Below, in pieces: positions 30,322 through 41,883 of a DNA stretch of 64,000 nucleotides. The stretch is from Enterovibrio calviensis DSM 14347 (GTDB lineage: Bacteria > Pseudomonadota > Gammaproteobacteria > Enterobacterales > Vibrionaceae), in contig NZ_JHZA01000012.1 of assembly GCF_000621165.1 (NCBI RefSeq), forward strand, positions 1 through 64,000. The letters are read 5' to 3'. Position 1 is the first letter of the stretch, and each line of letters opens with the position of its first letter. The translations under genes were made by a program, and so were the position numbers. The notes under the pieces were generated by a model. The model did no database searches. It worked only from the letters and a program-made list of their open reading frames with translations, and had not been told where the DNA came from.

Positions 30322-32895
30322 ATGCAAGAACAATACCGTCCTCAGGACATAGAGCCTAAAGTTCAGGCTGATTGGGACAACAAAAAAACCTTCGTGGTTC
30401 AAGAAGACCCGAACAAGGAAAAGTTCTACTGCCTATCCATGTTCCCGTACCCAAGCGGCCGACTGCACATGGGTCACGTGCGTAACTACACCATCGGTGA
30501 TGTGATCTCTCGCTACCAACGCCTACAAGGCAAAAATGTTATGCAGCCAATCGGCTGGGATGCATTTGGTCTGCCTGCAGAAAATGCGGCTGTGAAAAAC
30601 AAAACAGCACCTGCACCTTGGACGTACGAGAATATTGAGTATATGAAGAACCAGCTAAAATTGCTGGGCTTCGGTTACGATTGGGATCGCGAATTCGCGA
30701 CCTGTACCCCTGAATACTACCGCTGGGAACAAGAATTCTTCACCAAGCTTTACGAAAAAGGCTTGGTATACAAGAAGACTTCTTCCGTTAACTGGTGTCC
30801 GAACGACCAAACCGTTCTTGCGAACGAACAGGTTGAAGACGGCTGCTGCTGGCGTTGTGACACCCCAGTAGAGCAAAAAGAAATTCCACAGTGGTTCATT
30901 AAAATCACTGCCTACGCGCAAGAGTTACTTGACGACCTAGACACCCTAGAAGGTTGGCCTGACATGGTGAAAACCATGCAGCGCAACTGGATCGGTCGTT
31001 CAGAAGGCGTTGAGTTGTCATTCAAAGTGGCTGGCAACCCAGATCTAGAAGTTTACACCACACGTCCTGACACCCTAATGGGTGTGACTTACGTGGGCAT
31101 TGCTGCGGGTCACCCTCTTGCTGCACAAGCTGCAGAGACGAATCCTGCACTTGCAGCGTTTATCGATGAATGCCGTAACACCAAGGTTGCTGAAGCTGAG
31201 CTTGCGACCATGGAGAAAAAAGGCATGGATACTGGCCTGAAGGCTATCCATCCTCTAAACGGCCGTGAAGTGCCTGTGTACGTTGCTAACTTCGTACTGA
31301 TGCATTACGGAACAGGTGCTGTAATGGCCGTTCCTGGTCACGACCAGCGCGATTTTGAATTCGCGACCAAGTACGGTCTGGACATCGCGCCAGTGATCTT
31401 GGCAGAAGACGGTAACGCACCGGATATTTCTGAAGCAGCACACACTGAAAAAGGTGTTCTGTTCAACTCTGGCGAATTCGACGGTTTGGCGTTCGAAGAA
31501 GCATTTGACGCAATTGCGTCAAAACTTGAGTCAGAAGGCAAAGGCCACAAGACGGTTAACTTCCGTCTGCGTGACTGGGGCGTTTCTCGTCAACGTTACT
31601 GGGGTTCTCCAATCCCAATGGTGACCACTGAAGATGGCCAAGTACACCCAGTACCTGCTGACCAACTGCCAGTGATCTTGCCAGAAGACGTTGTGATGGA
31701 CGGCGTGACCAGTCCAATCAAAGCAGACAAAACGTGGGCAGAAACGACGTTCAACGGTCAACCAGCACTGCGTGAAACCGACACCTTCGACACCTTCATG
31801 GAGTCTTCTTGGTACTACGCGCGTTACTGTTCACCAAAAGCTGACCAAATGCTGGATTCAGATGCAGCTAACTACTGGTTGCCTGTTGACCAATACGTTG
31901 GCGGTATCGAGCACGCGGTAATGCACCTGTTGTACTCTCGCTTCTTCCACAAGCTACTGCGTGACGCAGGCATGGTTGAAAGTGACGAGCCGTTCAAGCA
32001 ACTACTTTGCCAAGGCATGGTTTTGGCAGACGCGTATTACTACAACAACGAGAAAGGCGCGAAAGTGTGGGTTTCTCCAACGGAAGTAACCGTTGAGCGT
32101 GACGAAAAAGGTCGCATCACCAGCGCTGTTGATACCGAAGGCAACAACCTTGTTCACTCAGGCATGACCAAAATGTCTAAGTCGAAAAACAACGGTATCG
32201 ACCCGCAAGAGATGGTTGATAAGTACGGTGCAGACACCGTTCGCTTGTTCATGATGTTCGCTTCACCGGCTGACATGACTCTTGAATGGCAAGAATCAGG
32301 CGTAGAAGGTGCTAACCGCTTCCTGAAACGTATCTGGAAATTGGTGTTCGACCACACGTCAAAAGGCGCAGTAGCAACACTGGATGCATCTTCACTGAAT
32401 GCAGATCAGAAAACGCTACGCCGTGAAGTACACAAGACCATTGCTAAAGTGAGCGATGATATTGGCCGTCGTCAAACTTTCAACACCGCTATCGCAGCCG
32501 TGATGGAACTGATGAACCGTCTGTCAAAAGCACCACAAGAGACTGACACTGACCGCGCTATTCTTGATGAAGCGTTGAAAGCCGTTGTTGTGATGCTCTA
32601 CCCAATCACTCCACACATCAGCAACGAGTTGTGGACAGCACTGGGCGAAACTGACGCAGACCACGCTGCGTGGCCTGAAGCAGACAACGACGCCATGGTC
32701 GAAGATGAAAAACTGATCATCGTTCAGGTTAACGGCAAGCTTCGTGCAAAAATCACTGTTGCAGCTGATGCAGCAAAAGATGACGTTGAAGCCATGGCGC
32801 AAAACGACGAGCACGTTGTGAAGTTCACTGAAGGGAAAACCGTTCGTAAAGTGATCTACGTACCGGGCAAACTGGTTAACATCGTTGCGAACTGA
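30322..32895 (+). CDS. leuS: Leucyl-tRNA synthetase
   Basis: This 857-residue class I synthetase has the HMGH version of the HIGH motif in [18 protein letters not shown] (about residues 42-59), the CP1 editing domain (about 220-420, [13 protein letters not shown]), and KMSKSKNNG (about 618). The start [15 protein letters not shown] matches E. coli LeuS; an ATG three codons earlier (30313) is also open but has a poor Shine-Dalgarno. It is the first gene of a long run ending at dacA. Confidence 0.97.
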   Translation: MQEQYRPQDIEPKVQADWDNKKTFVVQEDPNKEKFYCLSMFPYPSGRLHMGHVRNYTIGDVISRYQRLQGKNVMQPIGWDAFGLPAENAAVKNKTAPAPWTYENIEYMKNQLKLLGFGYDWDREFATCTPEYYRWEQEFFTKLYEKGLVYKKTSSVNWCPNDQTVLANEQVEDGCCWRCDTPVEQKEIPQWFIKITAYAQELLDDLDTLEGWPDMVKTMQRNWIGRSEGVELSFKVAGNPDLEVYTTRPDTLMGVTYVGIAAGHPLAAQAAETNPALAAFIDECRNTKVAEAELATMEKKGMDTGLKAIHPLNGREVPVYVANFVLMHYGTGAVMAVPGHDQRDFEFATKYGLDIAPVILAEDGNAPDISEAAHTEKGVLFNSGEFDGLAFEEAFDAIASKLESEGKGHKTVNFRLRDWGVSRQRYWGSPIPMVTTEDGQVHPVPADQLPVILPEDVVMDGVTSPIKADKTWAETTFNGQPALRETDTFDTFMESSWYYARYCSPKADQMLDSDAANYWLPVDQYVGGIEHAVMHLLYSRFFHKLLRDAGMVESDEPFKQLLCQGMVLADAYYYNNEKGAKVWVSPTEVTVERDEKGRITSAVDTEGNNLVHSGMTKMSKSKNNGIDPQEMVDKYGADTVRLFMMFASPADMTLEWQESGVEGANRFLKRIWKLVFDHTSKGAVATLDASSLNADQKTLRREVHKTIAKVSDDIGRRQTFNTAIAAVMELMNRLSKAPQETDTDRAILDEALKAVVVMLYPITPHISNELWTALGETDADHAAWPEADNDAMVEDEKLIIVQVNGKLRAKITVAADAAKDDVEAMAQNDEHVVKFTEGKTVRKVIYVPGKLVNIVAN

Positions 32896-32938
32896 TCGCA
32901 TTGTTAACCCCCTTGATAAATAAAACAGGGAGAATTCG

Positions 32939-33610
32939 GTGACATCGATTTTTCGCTCTCTCCGAACCCTGCTTGTCGTGGTGGCCGCTCTGGCCACCGC
33001 GTCTTGCGGATTCCAGCTCCGCGGCAGCTACAACCTGCCCGAGGAGATCCAACAGCTTTCTATCACGAGTTTTGACCAATATGGCAAACTGACCCGTGAA
33101 ATGAAGTCACAAGTTCGTCTCTACGACATTGACCTCGTCCAGCCTGCTGAAAACATCTCAAACCTTCGTTTGAATGGCGAAAGCTATGGCGAAAGCACAC
33201 TGTCCCTTTACCAAAACAGCCGTGTGGCGGAGAAGCAATTTGCTTACACCGTCAGCTATTCGGTGACAGTGCCGGGCAAAGGTAACTATGGTTTCTCCAC
33301 ATCACTGAGCCGCACCTACCTTGATAACCCACTGACCGCACTAGCGAAATCTGTGGAAGAAGAGATGTTGGCACAAGAGATGCGTGTTGAGGCAACCAAG
33401 CAAATCATGCGACAGCTTGCGCGATTGAATGCCCACATCGAAGCCTTTGAACGCAAAGAAGCCGAAGAAAAAGCATTGCGTGAGCTTTACCAGGGTGTCG
33501 ATGACACAACGCCAACATTGACCATTGAAACCCGTTTCGATGGCAAAGAAGAAGAGCCACGCGGCAAACCGCTCTCCAGTTATAACCTTGATGGCGAAGA
33601 CGTCGAATGA
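32939..33610 (+). CDS. lptE: LPS-assembly lipoprotein LptE
   Basis: The protein has 223 residues and plugs the LptD barrel in the LPS export complex of the outer membrane. The lipobox is ATASC (cysteine at about residue 23), followed by GFQLRGSYNLPEEIQQL, a family hallmark. The C-terminal 60 residues are charged and less conserved. The start is GTG with GGGAG six bases upstream. It overlaps holA by four bases. Confidence 0.95.
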   Translation: MTSIFRSLRTLLVVVAALATASCGFQLRGSYNLPEEIQQLSITSFDQYGKLTREMKSQVRLYDIDLVQPAENISNLRLNGESYGESTLSLYQNSRVAEKQFAYTVSYSVTVPGKGNYGFSTSLSRTYLDNPLTALAKSVEEEMLAQEMRVEATKQIMRQLARLNAHIEAFERKEAEEKALRELYQGVDDTTPTLTIETRFDGKEEEPRGKPLSSYNLDGEDVE

Positions 33611-34635
33611 GGGTCTACCCAGAACAACTGACACAGCGCCTTTCCCAAGGCTTGTGTCAGACTTACTTGCTGTTTGGCAACGAGCCACTCCTTAAGCAAG
33701 AAGCGCAACAGAGCATCATCACAGAAGCCGCCAAACAAGGCTTTGATGAAAAGTACCGCTTTAGCGTAGATAACCAGCTCAACTGGCAAGACATCTATGA
33801 CACCTGCCAAGCACTCAGCCTATTTGCGAGTCGTCAGGTCATCATTCTCACCCTGCCTGAAAATGCGCTAACGGCGGCACAAGCGAATGCGCTGAAAGAA
33901 CTTGCTCCAATGCTCCATCAAGATCTTGTTCTTATTCTCGAAGGCCCTCGCCTCAACAAGAAACAAGAATCGGCCAAGTGGTTCACCTTATTTCAAAGTA
34001 ACGGCCTCTACGTGCCAAGCAATACACCAGACGCAAGACAGCTTCCTCGTTTTGTTGAAAATCGTTGTCATGCACTCGGCCTAAAGCCCGACCATGAGTC
34101 AGTGTTATTGCTTGCTCAATGGCATGAGGGCAACCTTCTCGCGCTGTCGCAAAGCTTGATGAAGCTGCAATTGCTCTACCCCGATGGCGAACTCACCTTG
34201 CCACGATTGCAAGATGCGCTGTCGAGAAATAACCATTACACGCCTTTTCAACTCACCGATGCGTTGATAGAAGGGAAAGCAAAACGTGCCGTGCGCATTG
34301 TGCGTCAACTCGAAGCCGAAGGCGTTGAGATCACGATACTGCTGCGTGTGATTCAAAAAGAACTAATACAACTTTACAAAATGCAGGAATATGGCGCGTC
34401 AGGCATGACGCTAAACAAGATCTTTGACCACTACCGTGTATGGCAAGCCCGTCGCGCACCGCTTACCTCTGCGTTGCACCGTTTGACGCTGCCTAAATTG
34501 ATGGGTCTTGTACAAAGCCTTGCTGAGATCGAAATCATGGTCAAAACCGATTTTGACAGCCAGCCATGGCCAGCCTTATCTGCTTTTTGTCTCGATATGT
34601 GTGGCCACCCAGTTGAACTTCAGCCCCTTGGCTGA
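33607..34635 (+). CDS. holA: DNA polymerase III delta subunit HolA
   Basis: The protein has 342 residues. HolA opens the beta clamp as part of the clamp loader. It has MRVYPEQLTQRLSQGLCQTYLLFGNEPLLKQEA at the start, LTLPENALTAAQ, and the C-terminal collar domain with LRVIQKELIQLYKM. Translation is coupled to lptE by an ATGA overlap, as in E. coli. Confidence 0.95.
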   Translation: MRVYPEQLTQRLSQGLCQTYLLFGNEPLLKQEAQQSIITEAAKQGFDEKYRFSVDNQLNWQDIYDTCQALSLFASRQVIILTLPENALTAAQANALKELAPMLHQDLVLILEGPRLNKKQESAKWFTLFQSNGLYVPSNTPDARQLPRFVENRCHALGLKPDHESVLLLAQWHEGNLLALSQSLMKLQLLYPDGELTLPRLQDALSRNNHYTPFQLTDALIEGKAKRAVRIVRQLEAEGVEITILLRVIQKELIQLYKMQEYGASGMTLNKIFDHYRVWQARRAPLTSALHRLTLPKLMGLVQSLAEIEIMVKTDFDSQPWPALSAFCLDMCGHPVELQPLG

Positions 34636-34724
34636 CTCGCTCGCCTTGCCACCGTATTCTAATCCCAACAGCCAGTGTTATAATTTTATTTCACTGGCAA
34701 CTTGTCACCATTAAGGGGAAAACA

Positions 34725-35042
34725 TTGCTTCCTGAACAACTTCAACATTTCGTTGTCGATAAAGCCGATGATATGAAAGCCGCAGACATCGTCACTCTCG
34801 ATGTTCGAGACAAAAGCAGCATCACAGATTTCATGGTGCTATGCACCGGTAACTCCAAACGTCATGTTTCATCTATTGCCGCACACGTCGCTGACGAAGC
34901 ACTTGCTGCCAACGTGCGTTCATTAGGCATGGAAGGACAGACTGAAGGTGAATGGGTCGTTCTCGATCTTGGCGATGTCATGCTGCATATCATGCAAGAT
35001 GAACAACGTGAGTTGTACCAGCTAGAAAAGCTGTGGAATTGA
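34725..35042 (+). CDS. rsfS: Ribosomal silencing factor RsfS
   Basis: The protein has 105 residues. RsfS binds ribosomal protein L14 and blocks joining of the subunits during starvation. The Iojap core is evident: [28 protein letters not shown], then [17 protein letters not shown]. The start is TTG with AAGGGGAA five bases upstream. A small hairpin (CCAGTG/CACTGG, 34672-34697) lies in the 89-base gap after holA. Confidence 0.95.
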   Translation: MLPEQLQHFVVDKADDMKAADIVTLDVRDKSSITDFMVLCTGNSKRHVSSIAAHVADEALAANVRSLGMEGQTEGEWVVLDLGDVMLHIMQDEQRELYQLEKLWN

Positions 35043-35046
35043 TTCG

Positions 35047-35517
35047 ATGAAATTACAACTGATCGCGGTTGGCACAAAGATGCCGAAATGGGTTGAAGAA
35101 GGCTACAAAGAATATAGCCGTCGCTTCCCTAAAGATATGCCACTGGAACTGGTTGAAATCACTGCAGGTAAACGCGGAAAGAATGCGGACATCGCACGCA
35201 TACTGCAAAAAGAAGGTGAAGCCATGCTGGCTGCCGTTCCAAAGGGAAACCGCATCGTGACTTTGGACATCCCAGGTAAGCGCTGGGACACCGAACAACT
35301 GGCAGAACAACTTGAAAGTTGGAAGCTAGACGCTCGCGACGTGTCCATCTTGATTGGTGGCCCAGAAGGTCTTTCTCCTGCATGTAAAGCCGCTGCGGAT
35401 CAAAGTTGGTCACTCTCTCCTTTGACGCTTCCTCACCCGCTGGTTAGGGTTGTAATGGCAGAAAGTTTATATCGCGCCTGGAGCATTACGGCGAACCACC
35501 CTTACCACCGAGAATAA
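35047..35517 (+). CDS. rlmH: 23S rRNA pseudouridine-1915 N3-methyltransferase RlmH
   Basis: This 156-residue SPOUT methyltransferase has [24 protein letters not shown] at the start, [16 protein letters not shown], and the knot segment [47 protein letters not shown]. It methylates pseudouridine 1915 in helix 69. It begins four bases after rsfS, so the two ribosome factors are co-expressed. Confidence 0.97.
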   Translation: MKLQLIAVGTKMPKWVEEGYKEYSRRFPKDMPLELVEITAGKRGKNADIARILQKEGEAMLAAVPKGNRIVTLDIPGKRWDTEQLAEQLESWKLDARDVSILIGGPEGLSPACKAAADQSWSLSPLTLPHPLVRVVMAESLYRAWSITANHPYHRE

Positions 35518-35520
35518 TTC

Positions 35521-37404
35521 ATGAGATACAAGCGTAGCCCCATACGCGATCATCAGGCCGAATCTTCTTTATTCTTCCGCCGAGCCGTCGTGGCTTTCGG
35601 CGGCATTGTCGTTTTAGTCGGCCTTCTTCTGGCTAACCTGTATACCATTCAGGTTAGCGACCATGATGATTACATTACTCGTTCTAACGACAATCGCATC
35701 AAAGTCGTGCCGGTTGCGCCCAATCGCGGCCTAATTTACGACAGAACCGGAAAAATCTTAGCGGAAAACCGCCCTGTTTATGCGCTGGAAATCACGCCAG
35801 AGCAAGTCAAAGACATTCCGGGAACCATTACACGTTTACAATCACTGATTGAAATTTCTGATAGAAACATCGCCAACTTTGAGCGTGATAAAAAACGTAC
35901 TCGACGTTTCAATTCTGTGGCACTGAAAAATCAGCTTTCTGAAGAAGAAGTCGCGGTATTTTCGGCCAATCAGCACAAATTCCCCGGCGTTGAAATTAAA
36001 GGCTACCTCAAACGTTACTACCCTTATGGTGATGCGCTGACGCACGTCATGGGTTACGTTGCCAAAATCAACGACAAAGACCTCGCACGCCTCGAACGCG
36101 AAGAACGAAGCTCCAATTACAAAGCCACTCGCGATATCGGTAAGCTGGGTATTGAACGTTACTACGAAGAAACGCTTCATGGCACCGCAGGCTACCAAGA
36201 AGTCGAAGTGAACAGCCGTGGTCGTATCATTCGAACGCTAAAATACGTACCACCAGAGCCGGGGAAAGATCTCGTGCTCAATTTGGATGTCGACTTGCAG
36301 CTCTATATTCGCGGGATAATGGGCGAACGCCGCGGTGCCGTGGTTGTGCTAGATCCAAAAGATTCATCGGTGCTAGCCATGGTGTCATCCCCAAGTTATG
36401 ACCCGAATTTGTTCGTACATGGTATTTCAGGCCCAGCCTATCGCGGGCTACTGAATGACAAAAACCGTCCACTGGTGAACCGAGCCACCCTCGGCATTTA
36501 TCCACCAGCCTCCACCATCAAACCGTTTATCGCCGTTGCGGCACTCGAAGAGAAAGTGGTGACCACGAAAACCACCCGAAACGATCCGGGCTATTGGCAC
36601 TTACCTAACTCCACTTCCCGTCCATTTCGTGATTGGCTAGCTTGGGGGCACGGTCGAGTGAACATCGTGCAGTCTATCGAGGAATCGGTGGATACATTCT
36701 TCTACCAAATCGCTTACGATTTGGGGATCGATAAGCTTTCCACGTGGATGAGTAAGTTTGGCTTTGGTGACTACACCGGCATCGATATTCATGAAGAAAG
36801 TAAGGCCAACATGCCGACGCGAGAGTGGAAGATGTCACGCTATCGCCAACCTTGGTACAAAGGCGACACGATTCCCGTCGGTATCGGCCAAGGTTACTGG
36901 ACTGCCACACCGATGCAGATCGCAAAGGCCACGACAGTATTGGTCAACAGAGGAGAAGTCCACCCTCCTCACCTACTGATGCGCACAGAATCAGAAGGCA
37001 TTGAAGAACTCGCCCCGATTGAACCGTACCCACCTATCGAAAATGTTGACGATAAGTACTGGGATGCAGCGCTTGAAGGCATGCGGTTGGTTAACCATGG
37101 TAAGAAAGGCACCGCGCGACGTGCATTCACCAAGGCCCCATATATGACAGGCGGAAAGTCAGGTACTGCACAAGTATTTGGCCTTGCTGAAGACGAAGAG
37201 TACAACGCAGACGAACTTGCAGAACACCTTCGCGACCATGCCTTGTATACGGGTTTTGCGCCATTTGACGATCCGCAGGTCGTTGTCTCTATGGTATTAG
37301 AAAATGCAGGCGGTGGTTCAACCAACGGTGCGCCAATTGCCCGAAGAATATTTGACCATATGTTGCTCGAAAAAGAGAAAGACGACGAGGAACGCGTTCA
37401 ATGA
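35521..37404 (+). CDS. mrdA: Penicillin-binding protein 2 (elongasome transpeptidase)
   Basis: The protein has 627 residues. One N-terminal membrane helix (about 20-45) precedes a pedestal domain and a transpeptidase domain. The catalytic serine lies in [11 protein letters not shown] (about residue 331). The SxN motif is in the SIEESVDTF region and KSGT is in [12 protein letters not shown]. It crosslinks peptidoglycan during side-wall growth. It overlaps rodA by four bases. Confidence 0.96.
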   Translation: MRYKRSPIRDHQAESSLFFRRAVVAFGGIVVLVGLLLANLYTIQVSDHDDYITRSNDNRIKVVPVAPNRGLIYDRTGKILAENRPVYALEITPEQVKDIPGTITRLQSLIEISDRNIANFERDKKRTRRFNSVALKNQLSEEEVAVFSANQHKFPGVEIKGYLKRYYPYGDALTHVMGYVAKINDKDLARLEREERSSNYKATRDIGKLGIERYYEETLHGTAGYQEVEVNSRGRIIRTLKYVPPEPGKDLVLNLDVDLQLYIRGIMGERRGAVVVLDPKDSSVLAMVSSPSYDPNLFVHGISGPAYRGLLNDKNRPLVNRATLGIYPPASTIKPFIAVAALEEKVVTTKTTRNDPGYWHLPNSTSRPFRDWLAWGHGRVNIVQSIEESVDTFFYQIAYDLGIDKLSTWMSKFGFGDYTGIDIHEESKANMPTREWKMSRYRQPWYKGDTIPVGIGQGYWTATPMQIAKATTVLVNRGEVHPPHLLMRTESEGIEELAPIEPYPPIENVDDKYWDAALEGMRLVNHGKKGTARRAFTKAPYMTGGKSGTAQVFGLAEDEEYNADELAEHLRDHALYTGFAPFDDPQVVVSMVLENAGGGSTNGAPIARRIFDHMLLEKEKDDEERVQ

Positions 37405-38522
37405 GTATGTTTGCATCCGCAGGTCAAAAGAAGACCATTTTTGAACGACTGCACCTAGACGCACCTTTGCTATTTGGCATTATCGCGTTAATGGGATTTG
37501 GCCTTCTCGTCATTTGGAGTGCCAGCGGCCAAAACGTTGCCATGATGGAGCGTCAAGTTTTCCGTATGCTGCTCGCACTCGGCGTCATGTTTGTATTGGC
37601 GCAGTTTTCCCCGCGCCACTACGAGTTCTGGGCGCCCTATATGTATGTCACTGGCATCATCATGCTGATTGCCGTGCTATTGGTCGGTGAAACGGCCAAA
37701 GGGGCACAACGTTGGTTGGATTTAGGGTTCTTAACCTTTCAACCGTCGGAATTGATCAAGCTTGCCGTGCCGCTGATGGTGGCGCGATTTATTGGCAAAG
37801 AGCCACTACCACCGCGATTCATCAATCTGATCATTGGTTTGGTCATGGTGTTCGTACCGACCATCCTGATTGCCAAGCAACCGGACTTGGGTACGTCGAT
37901 TCTGATCGCTGCATCGGGCATTTTCGTGCTGTTTTTATCCGGTATTCGCTGGCGCATTATCTTCGCCGCAGCCGGACTTGTTGCCGCTTTCATTCCGATC
38001 CTCTGGTTCTTCTTGATGCGTGAATATCAGCGCATCCGCGTTCGTACGCTGTTTGACCCAGAATCCGATCCGCTTGGCGCGGGCTATCACATCATTCAAT
38101 CAAAGATAGCCATTGGTTCCGGCGGAATGACAGGTAAAGGTTGGTTGCTCGGCACACAATCTCAACTCGAGTTTCTTCCCGAACGACACACGGATTTCAT
38201 CTTTGCGGTGATTGCCGAAGAGTGGGGGTTGATTGGCGTAGCATGTTTACTCTCGCTCTACCTCTTCATCATCGGCCGTGGCCTTATGTTGGCGAGTCGC
38301 GCACAAACCGCATTCGGGCGCATGATGGCTGGCAGTATTGTGCTAAGTTTCTTTGTCTATGTGTTCGTTAACATCGGCATGGTGAGCGGCATATTACCCG
38401 TTGTTGGTGTACCTCTGCCATTGGTCAGTTATGGCGGAACATCCATGGTGACTCTCATGGCAGGTTTCGGGATCCTAATGTCTATTCACACTCACAGAAA
38501 AATGCTTTCGAAGGCTTTGTAA
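37401..38522 (+). CDS. mrdB: Rod-shape peptidoglycan polymerase RodA
   Basis: This 373-residue SEDS-family glycosyltransferase has about ten helices and partners PBP2. The segments [21 protein letters not shown] and the catalytic-loop region [19 protein letters not shown] are diagnostic, as is [14 protein letters not shown] near the end. It overlaps rlpA by one base (TAATG). Confidence 0.97.
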   Translation: MSMFASAGQKKTIFERLHLDAPLLFGIIALMGFGLLVIWSASGQNVAMMERQVFRMLLALGVMFVLAQFSPRHYEFWAPYMYVTGIIMLIAVLLVGETAKGAQRWLDLGFLTFQPSELIKLAVPLMVARFIGKEPLPPRFINLIIGLVMVFVPTILIAKQPDLGTSILIAASGIFVLFLSGIRWRIIFAAAGLVAAFIPILWFFLMREYQRIRVRTLFDPESDPLGAGYHIIQSKIAIGSGGMTGKGWLLGTQSQLEFLPERHTDFIFAVIAEEWGLIGVACLLSLYLFIIGRGLMLASRAQTAFGRMMAGSIVLSFFVYVFVNIGMVSGILPVVGVPLPLVSYGGTSMVTLMAGFGILMSIHTHRKMLSKAL

Positions 38523-39325
38523 TGAAAAAACTTTTCGTCGTTCTTGCGATCATGCTGTCAGGCTGCGCCACTAAAAATGATGAGCGATACAGCATCGCGC
38601 AAGACACCGCACCAGAAGCAACACCAACGCTGGCGCATATCGAAGATGCGGAGCCGCGCTACGAGCCCTATAGCCGAGCGGGAAACAAAGACTACACCGT
38701 GTTAGGTCAAAGCTACGAAGTCATCCAAGACACGGAAGCCTTCACCACCCAAGAAGGTATTGCCTCATGGTATGGCAAGAAATTTCATGGACACAAAACA
38801 TCTAATGGCGAGATCTACGACATGTACTCCATGTCAGCGGCACATAAAACGCTACCCTTGCCTAGCTACGTTGAAGTAGAAAACACCGCGAATGGCAAAA
38901 AAGCGATTGTGCGCGTGAATGACCGTGGTCCTTTTCACGAAGGTCGCATTATCGACCTGAGTTACGCTGCTGCCTCAAAACTTGACGTCTTGGCAACGGG
39001 CACTGCACCTGTCAAAGTGACATTGCTAAAGGTTGATAAGCCGAAAGATGATGAAGAGTGGCAAGGGGCAAGATTGAACCACTACTTTGTTCAGCTGGTC
39101 GCCACGTCGGATCAAGTGAAGGCACAGCAAGCAGCAGCGAATTTCAGCAAACAGTTCGAACTTCCTGCTGACATACTCCGAGCAGGAGATGTATATCGTG
39201 TGCGCCTTGGCCCGTTTTATGACTACGACCAAACACAAAATGCTGCAATGCTTGCGCGAGAACATCAAATTAATGAGGCGTTTATCGTTGTTGAGCCAAT
39301 TTTGACTGAACCGACTTTGAAATAG
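38522..39325 (+). CDS. rlpA: Septal-ring lytic transglycosylase RlpA
   Basis: This 267-residue lipoprotein has a MLSGCATK lipobox at about residue 15. The double-psi beta-barrel domain (about 78-170) has GIASWYGKKFHGHKTSNGE, MSAAHKTLPLPS, VNDRGPF and IIDLSYAAA. The C-terminal SPOR domain (about 188-265) binds denuded septal glycan. It follows rodA, and dacA lies 111 bases downstream. Confidence 0.94.
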   Translation: MKKLFVVLAIMLSGCATKNDERYSIAQDTAPEATPTLAHIEDAEPRYEPYSRAGNKDYTVLGQSYEVIQDTEAFTTQEGIASWYGKKFHGHKTSNGEIYDMYSMSAAHKTLPLPSYVEVENTANGKKAIVRVNDRGPFHEGRIIDLSYAAASKLDVLATGTAPVKVTLLKVDKPKDDEEWQGARLNHYFVQLVATSDQVKAQQAAANFSKQFELPADILRAGDVYRVRLGPFYDYDQTQNAAMLAREHQINEAFIVVEPILTEPTLK

Positions 39326-39392
39326 AGTGTCATTAATTAGTAAGTTGTTGTAACCCCATCTGACACTTATCTGGGCTATCTGATATAGTGTC
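39326..39392 (+). promoter_or_regulatory. Three-armed repeat (possible alternative hairpins) before dacA
   Basis: AGTGTCA (39326-39332), TGACACT (39361-39367) and AGTGTC (39387-39392) are complementary in turn. The middle arm can pair with either outer arm, so two hairpins exclude each other. It sits directly after the rlpA stop codon and 44 bases before dacA. Confidence 0.4.
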
Positions 39393-39436
39393 GGCTGCTT
39401 TTGACTAGAGAAATATTCAAGTAAGTACTTATATCT

Positions 39437-40609
39437 ATGAAAAAATCACCTTCTTTGTTGCGCTCTTTAGTCTTGTTGACTGCCGTATCCACCTCCGCTG
39501 CTGCTATTGCAGCGCCATCTGTCGTACCTGATGCGCCTCAAATCGCAGCAAAAGGCTATGTATTGATGGACTATAACTCGGGCAAAGTTTTGGCCGAGAA
39601 CAATGCCTACGAACGTTTAAACCCTGCCAGCCTAACCAAAATGATGACCAGCTATGTCATCGGTCAGGAAGTAGAACGTGGCAACATCAGCCTCGAAGAT
39701 GAGGTTGTTATCAGTAAAAATGCATGGGCGAAAAACTTCCCAGGCAGTTCGAAGATGTTTATTGAAGTGGGCACGACAGTCTCTGTTGCCGACTTGAACC
39801 GCGGTATTATTATTCAATCAGGGAACGATGCGTGTGTTGCAATGGCTGAACACGTCGCGGGCTCTGAAGATTCCTTTGTCGATCTGATGAATGGCTGGGC
39901 GAAAACCCTAGGTATGAAAGATACCAACTACGCCAACTCTCACGGTTTGGATGACGACGAGTTGTACTCAACGCCTTTCGACCTAGCGCTGCTAAGCCAA
40001 GCATTGATTCGTGATGTGCCGGAAGAGTACCGTATCTACGAAGAGAAATCGTTCACCTACAACGGCATTACCCAATACAACCGTAACGGTCTGCTTTGGG
40101 ACAAGAGCATGAACGTTGATGGCATCAAAACGGGTCACACCGACAAAGCCGGATACAACCTAGTTAGCTCTGCGACTGAAGGCAAAATGCGTCTCATCGC
40201 TGTTGTAATGGGTACCAACAGTGCCAACGCACGTAAAGCTGAAAGCAAGAAGCTTCTAAACTACGGATTCCGTTTCTTCGAAACGGTTGCTCCACATAAA
40301 GCTGACGAAACATTCGTGACGGAAAAAGTCTGGATGGGCGACACTGACCAAGTGGCGCTAGGCGTAAGCGAAGACACCTATGTCACCTTACCGCGCGGCA
40401 AAGCGAAAAACCTAGAAGCAAGCTTCGTGCTCGAGCAAACGTTGGAAGCACCGATTGCTAAAGGCGACGTTGTCGGCAAACTGTTCTATCAAGTTGATGG
40501 TGAAGACATCGCTGAATACCCACTGGTTGCGTTGAACGACGTACAAGAAGGTGGTTTGTTCAGTCGCTTGGTTGACTACATCATCATGTTCTTCAAGAGC
40601 TTGTTCTAA
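39437..40609 (+). CDS. dacA: D-alanyl-D-alanine carboxypeptidase (PBP5)
   Basis: The protein has 390 residues. The signal peptide (LRSLVLLTAVSTSAAAIAA) is followed by the class A carboxypeptidase domain with PASLTKMMT (SxxK), SGNDAC (SxN) and DGIKTGHTDKAG (KTG). The C-terminal beta domain and amphipathic membrane helix (LVDYIIMFFKSLF) are complete. It trims the terminal D-Ala of peptidoglycan stem peptides. A terminator follows. Confidence 0.96.
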   Translation: MKKSPSLLRSLVLLTAVSTSAAAIAAPSVVPDAPQIAAKGYVLMDYNSGKVLAENNAYERLNPASLTKMMTSYVIGQEVERGNISLEDEVVISKNAWAKNFPGSSKMFIEVGTTVSVADLNRGIIIQSGNDACVAMAEHVAGSEDSFVDLMNGWAKTLGMKDTNYANSHGLDDDELYSTPFDLALLSQALIRDVPEEYRIYEEKSFTYNGITQYNRNGLLWDKSMNVDGIKTGHTDKAGYNLVSSATEGKMRLIAVVMGTNSANARKAESKKLLNYGFRFFETVAPHKADETFVTEKVWMGDTDQVALGVSEDTYVTLPRGKAKNLEASFVLEQTLEAPIAKGDVVGKLFYQVDGEDIAEYPLVALNDVQEGGLFSRLVDYIIMFFKSLF

Positions 40610-40638
40610 GTTCAATCAACAAGAACACCAACAATTTT

Positions 40639-40664
40639 AAAAGGCAGCCATTGGCTGCCTTTTT
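40639..40664 (+). terminator. Terminator after dacA
   Basis: AAAAGGCAGCC-att-GGCTGCCTTTTT. Confidence 0.85.
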
Positions 40665-40786
40665 ATTTTGATTGTTCGTCCCCATATAAAAAGAAATTCT
40701 GGGGTTTTGCATCATCTTGTTTTCTGCTAACAGGACGATTACTATGCTCCCCAGTTCACAAACCGTGATCATAAGCACAAAAGATA

Positions 40787-40812
40787 GACGCCCAGAGAGA
40801 GCATTTGGCGTC
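40787..40812 (+). repeat. Hairpin in the ybeD leader
   Basis: GACGCC (40787-40792) pairs with GGCGTC (40807-40812), 16 bases before the ybeD ATG and next to its GGAG ribosome-binding site. It could modulate translation; this is inference. Confidence 0.35.
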
Positions 40813-40828
40813 CAGCCTGGAGTAAATA

Positions 40829-41098
40829 ATGCAAGAGCAACCAAAACTAAAAGACCTGCTGGAGTTCCCATGTAAGTTCACTTACAAAGTCATGGGCTAC
40901 GCCAAACCAGAACTTACAGATCTGGTTTTGGAAGTTATCCAGCGTCACGCGCCGGGTGATTACACCCCAAGCGTAAAGCCAAGCGGTAAAGGCACATACA
41001 ACGCGGTATCTGTCTCGATCACAGCCACTTCAATCGAACAAGTTGAAATCCTGTATAAAGAACTGGGTGATATCGACATCGTTCGTATGGTTCTGTAA
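40829..41098 (+). CDS. ybeD: DUF493 protein YbeD
   Basis: This 89-residue ferredoxin-like-fold protein starts [23 protein letters not shown] and has [20 protein letters not shown]. It is a conserved small cytosolic protein of unknown function located between dacA and lipB, as in E. coli. GGAG lies eight bases before the ATG. Confidence 0.94.
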   Translation: MQEQPKLKDLLEFPCKFTYKVMGYAKPELTDLVLEVIQRHAPGDYTPSVKPSGKGTYNAVSVSITATSIEQVEILYKELGDIDIVRMVL

Positions 41099-41132
41099 TC
41101 AAAGCACCTTCGCACAGAATACCCTTACATTA

Positions 41133-41156
41133 AGACGGCTGTTAATTCAGCCGTCT
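41133..41156 (+). terminator. Hairpin after ybeD, possible weak terminator
   Basis: AGACGGCT-gttaattc-AGCCGTCT is a perfect eight-pair stem but is followed by GTCATTATA rather than a T run, so termination may be partial. Confidence 0.45.
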
Positions 41157-41229
41157 GTCATTATAATGGCGTAACTGATACGTTCGGTGCCACGTTCTCT
41201 CAACCCATATCTAGCCAAGCAGGTGTACT

Positions 41230-41883
41230 TTGCAGCAAAACCGCCTCATTATCAGACAACTTGGGTTGCAGCCATACGAACCTATCTTGCATGCTATGCA
41301 TACGTTCACTGACGAACGCGACGCTGATACATGCGACGAAATTTGGTTGGTTGAGCATGAGCCTGTGTTTACACAAGGCCAAGCGGGCAAAGCAGAACAT
41401 TTATTGGCAACGGGTGATATTCCCGTTGTACAAAGCGACCGTGGTGGGCAAGTGACGTACCATGGTCCCGGTCAGCAAGTGGCATACATACTGATTGACC
41501 TAAAACGAAACAAAATGGGTGTGCGCGAGCTAGTCACTCATATCGAGAACATCGTTATCGATACGCTGGCTCACTTTGACATTGAATCAAACGCACGTCC
41601 TGATGCGCCAGGCGTCTACGTGAAAGAGAACAAAATTTGCTCGCTGGGTCTTCGTATCCGCCGAGGATGTTCTTTCCACGGTCTCGCGCTTAACGTAAAC
41701 ATGGATCTCTCACCATTCCTGCGTATCAACCCTTGCGGTTATGCTGGCATGGCGATGACGCAAACTGTCGATCTTGGTGGCCCAGCCTCTTTGGCTGAGC
41801 TAAACCCAGTGTTAGTAGATAAACTGACTTCGCACCTCGGTTACGATCAGGTCGAGTCCCTAACAGAAAGCAATCAATTATGA
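41230..41883 (+). CDS. lipB: Octanoyl-[ACP]:protein octanoyltransferase LipB
   Basis: This 217-residue enzyme moves octanoate from ACP to lipoyl domains, the first step of lipoate synthesis. It has [20 protein letters not shown], the glycine loop [17 protein letters not shown], the lysine in KICSLGLR and the cysteine in INPCGYAGM. The start is TTG ([18 protein letters not shown]), with AGGTG a few bases upstream. It overlaps lipA by four bases. Confidence 0.95.
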   Translation: MQQNRLIIRQLGLQPYEPILHAMHTFTDERDADTCDEIWLVEHEPVFTQGQAGKAEHLLATGDIPVVQSDRGGQVTYHGPGQQVAYILIDLKRNKMGVRELVTHIENIVIDTLAHFDIESNARPDAPGVYVKENKICSLGLRIRRGCSFHGLALNVNMDLSPFLRINPCGYAGMAMTQTVDLGGPASLAELNPVLVDKLTSHLGYDQVESLTESNQL

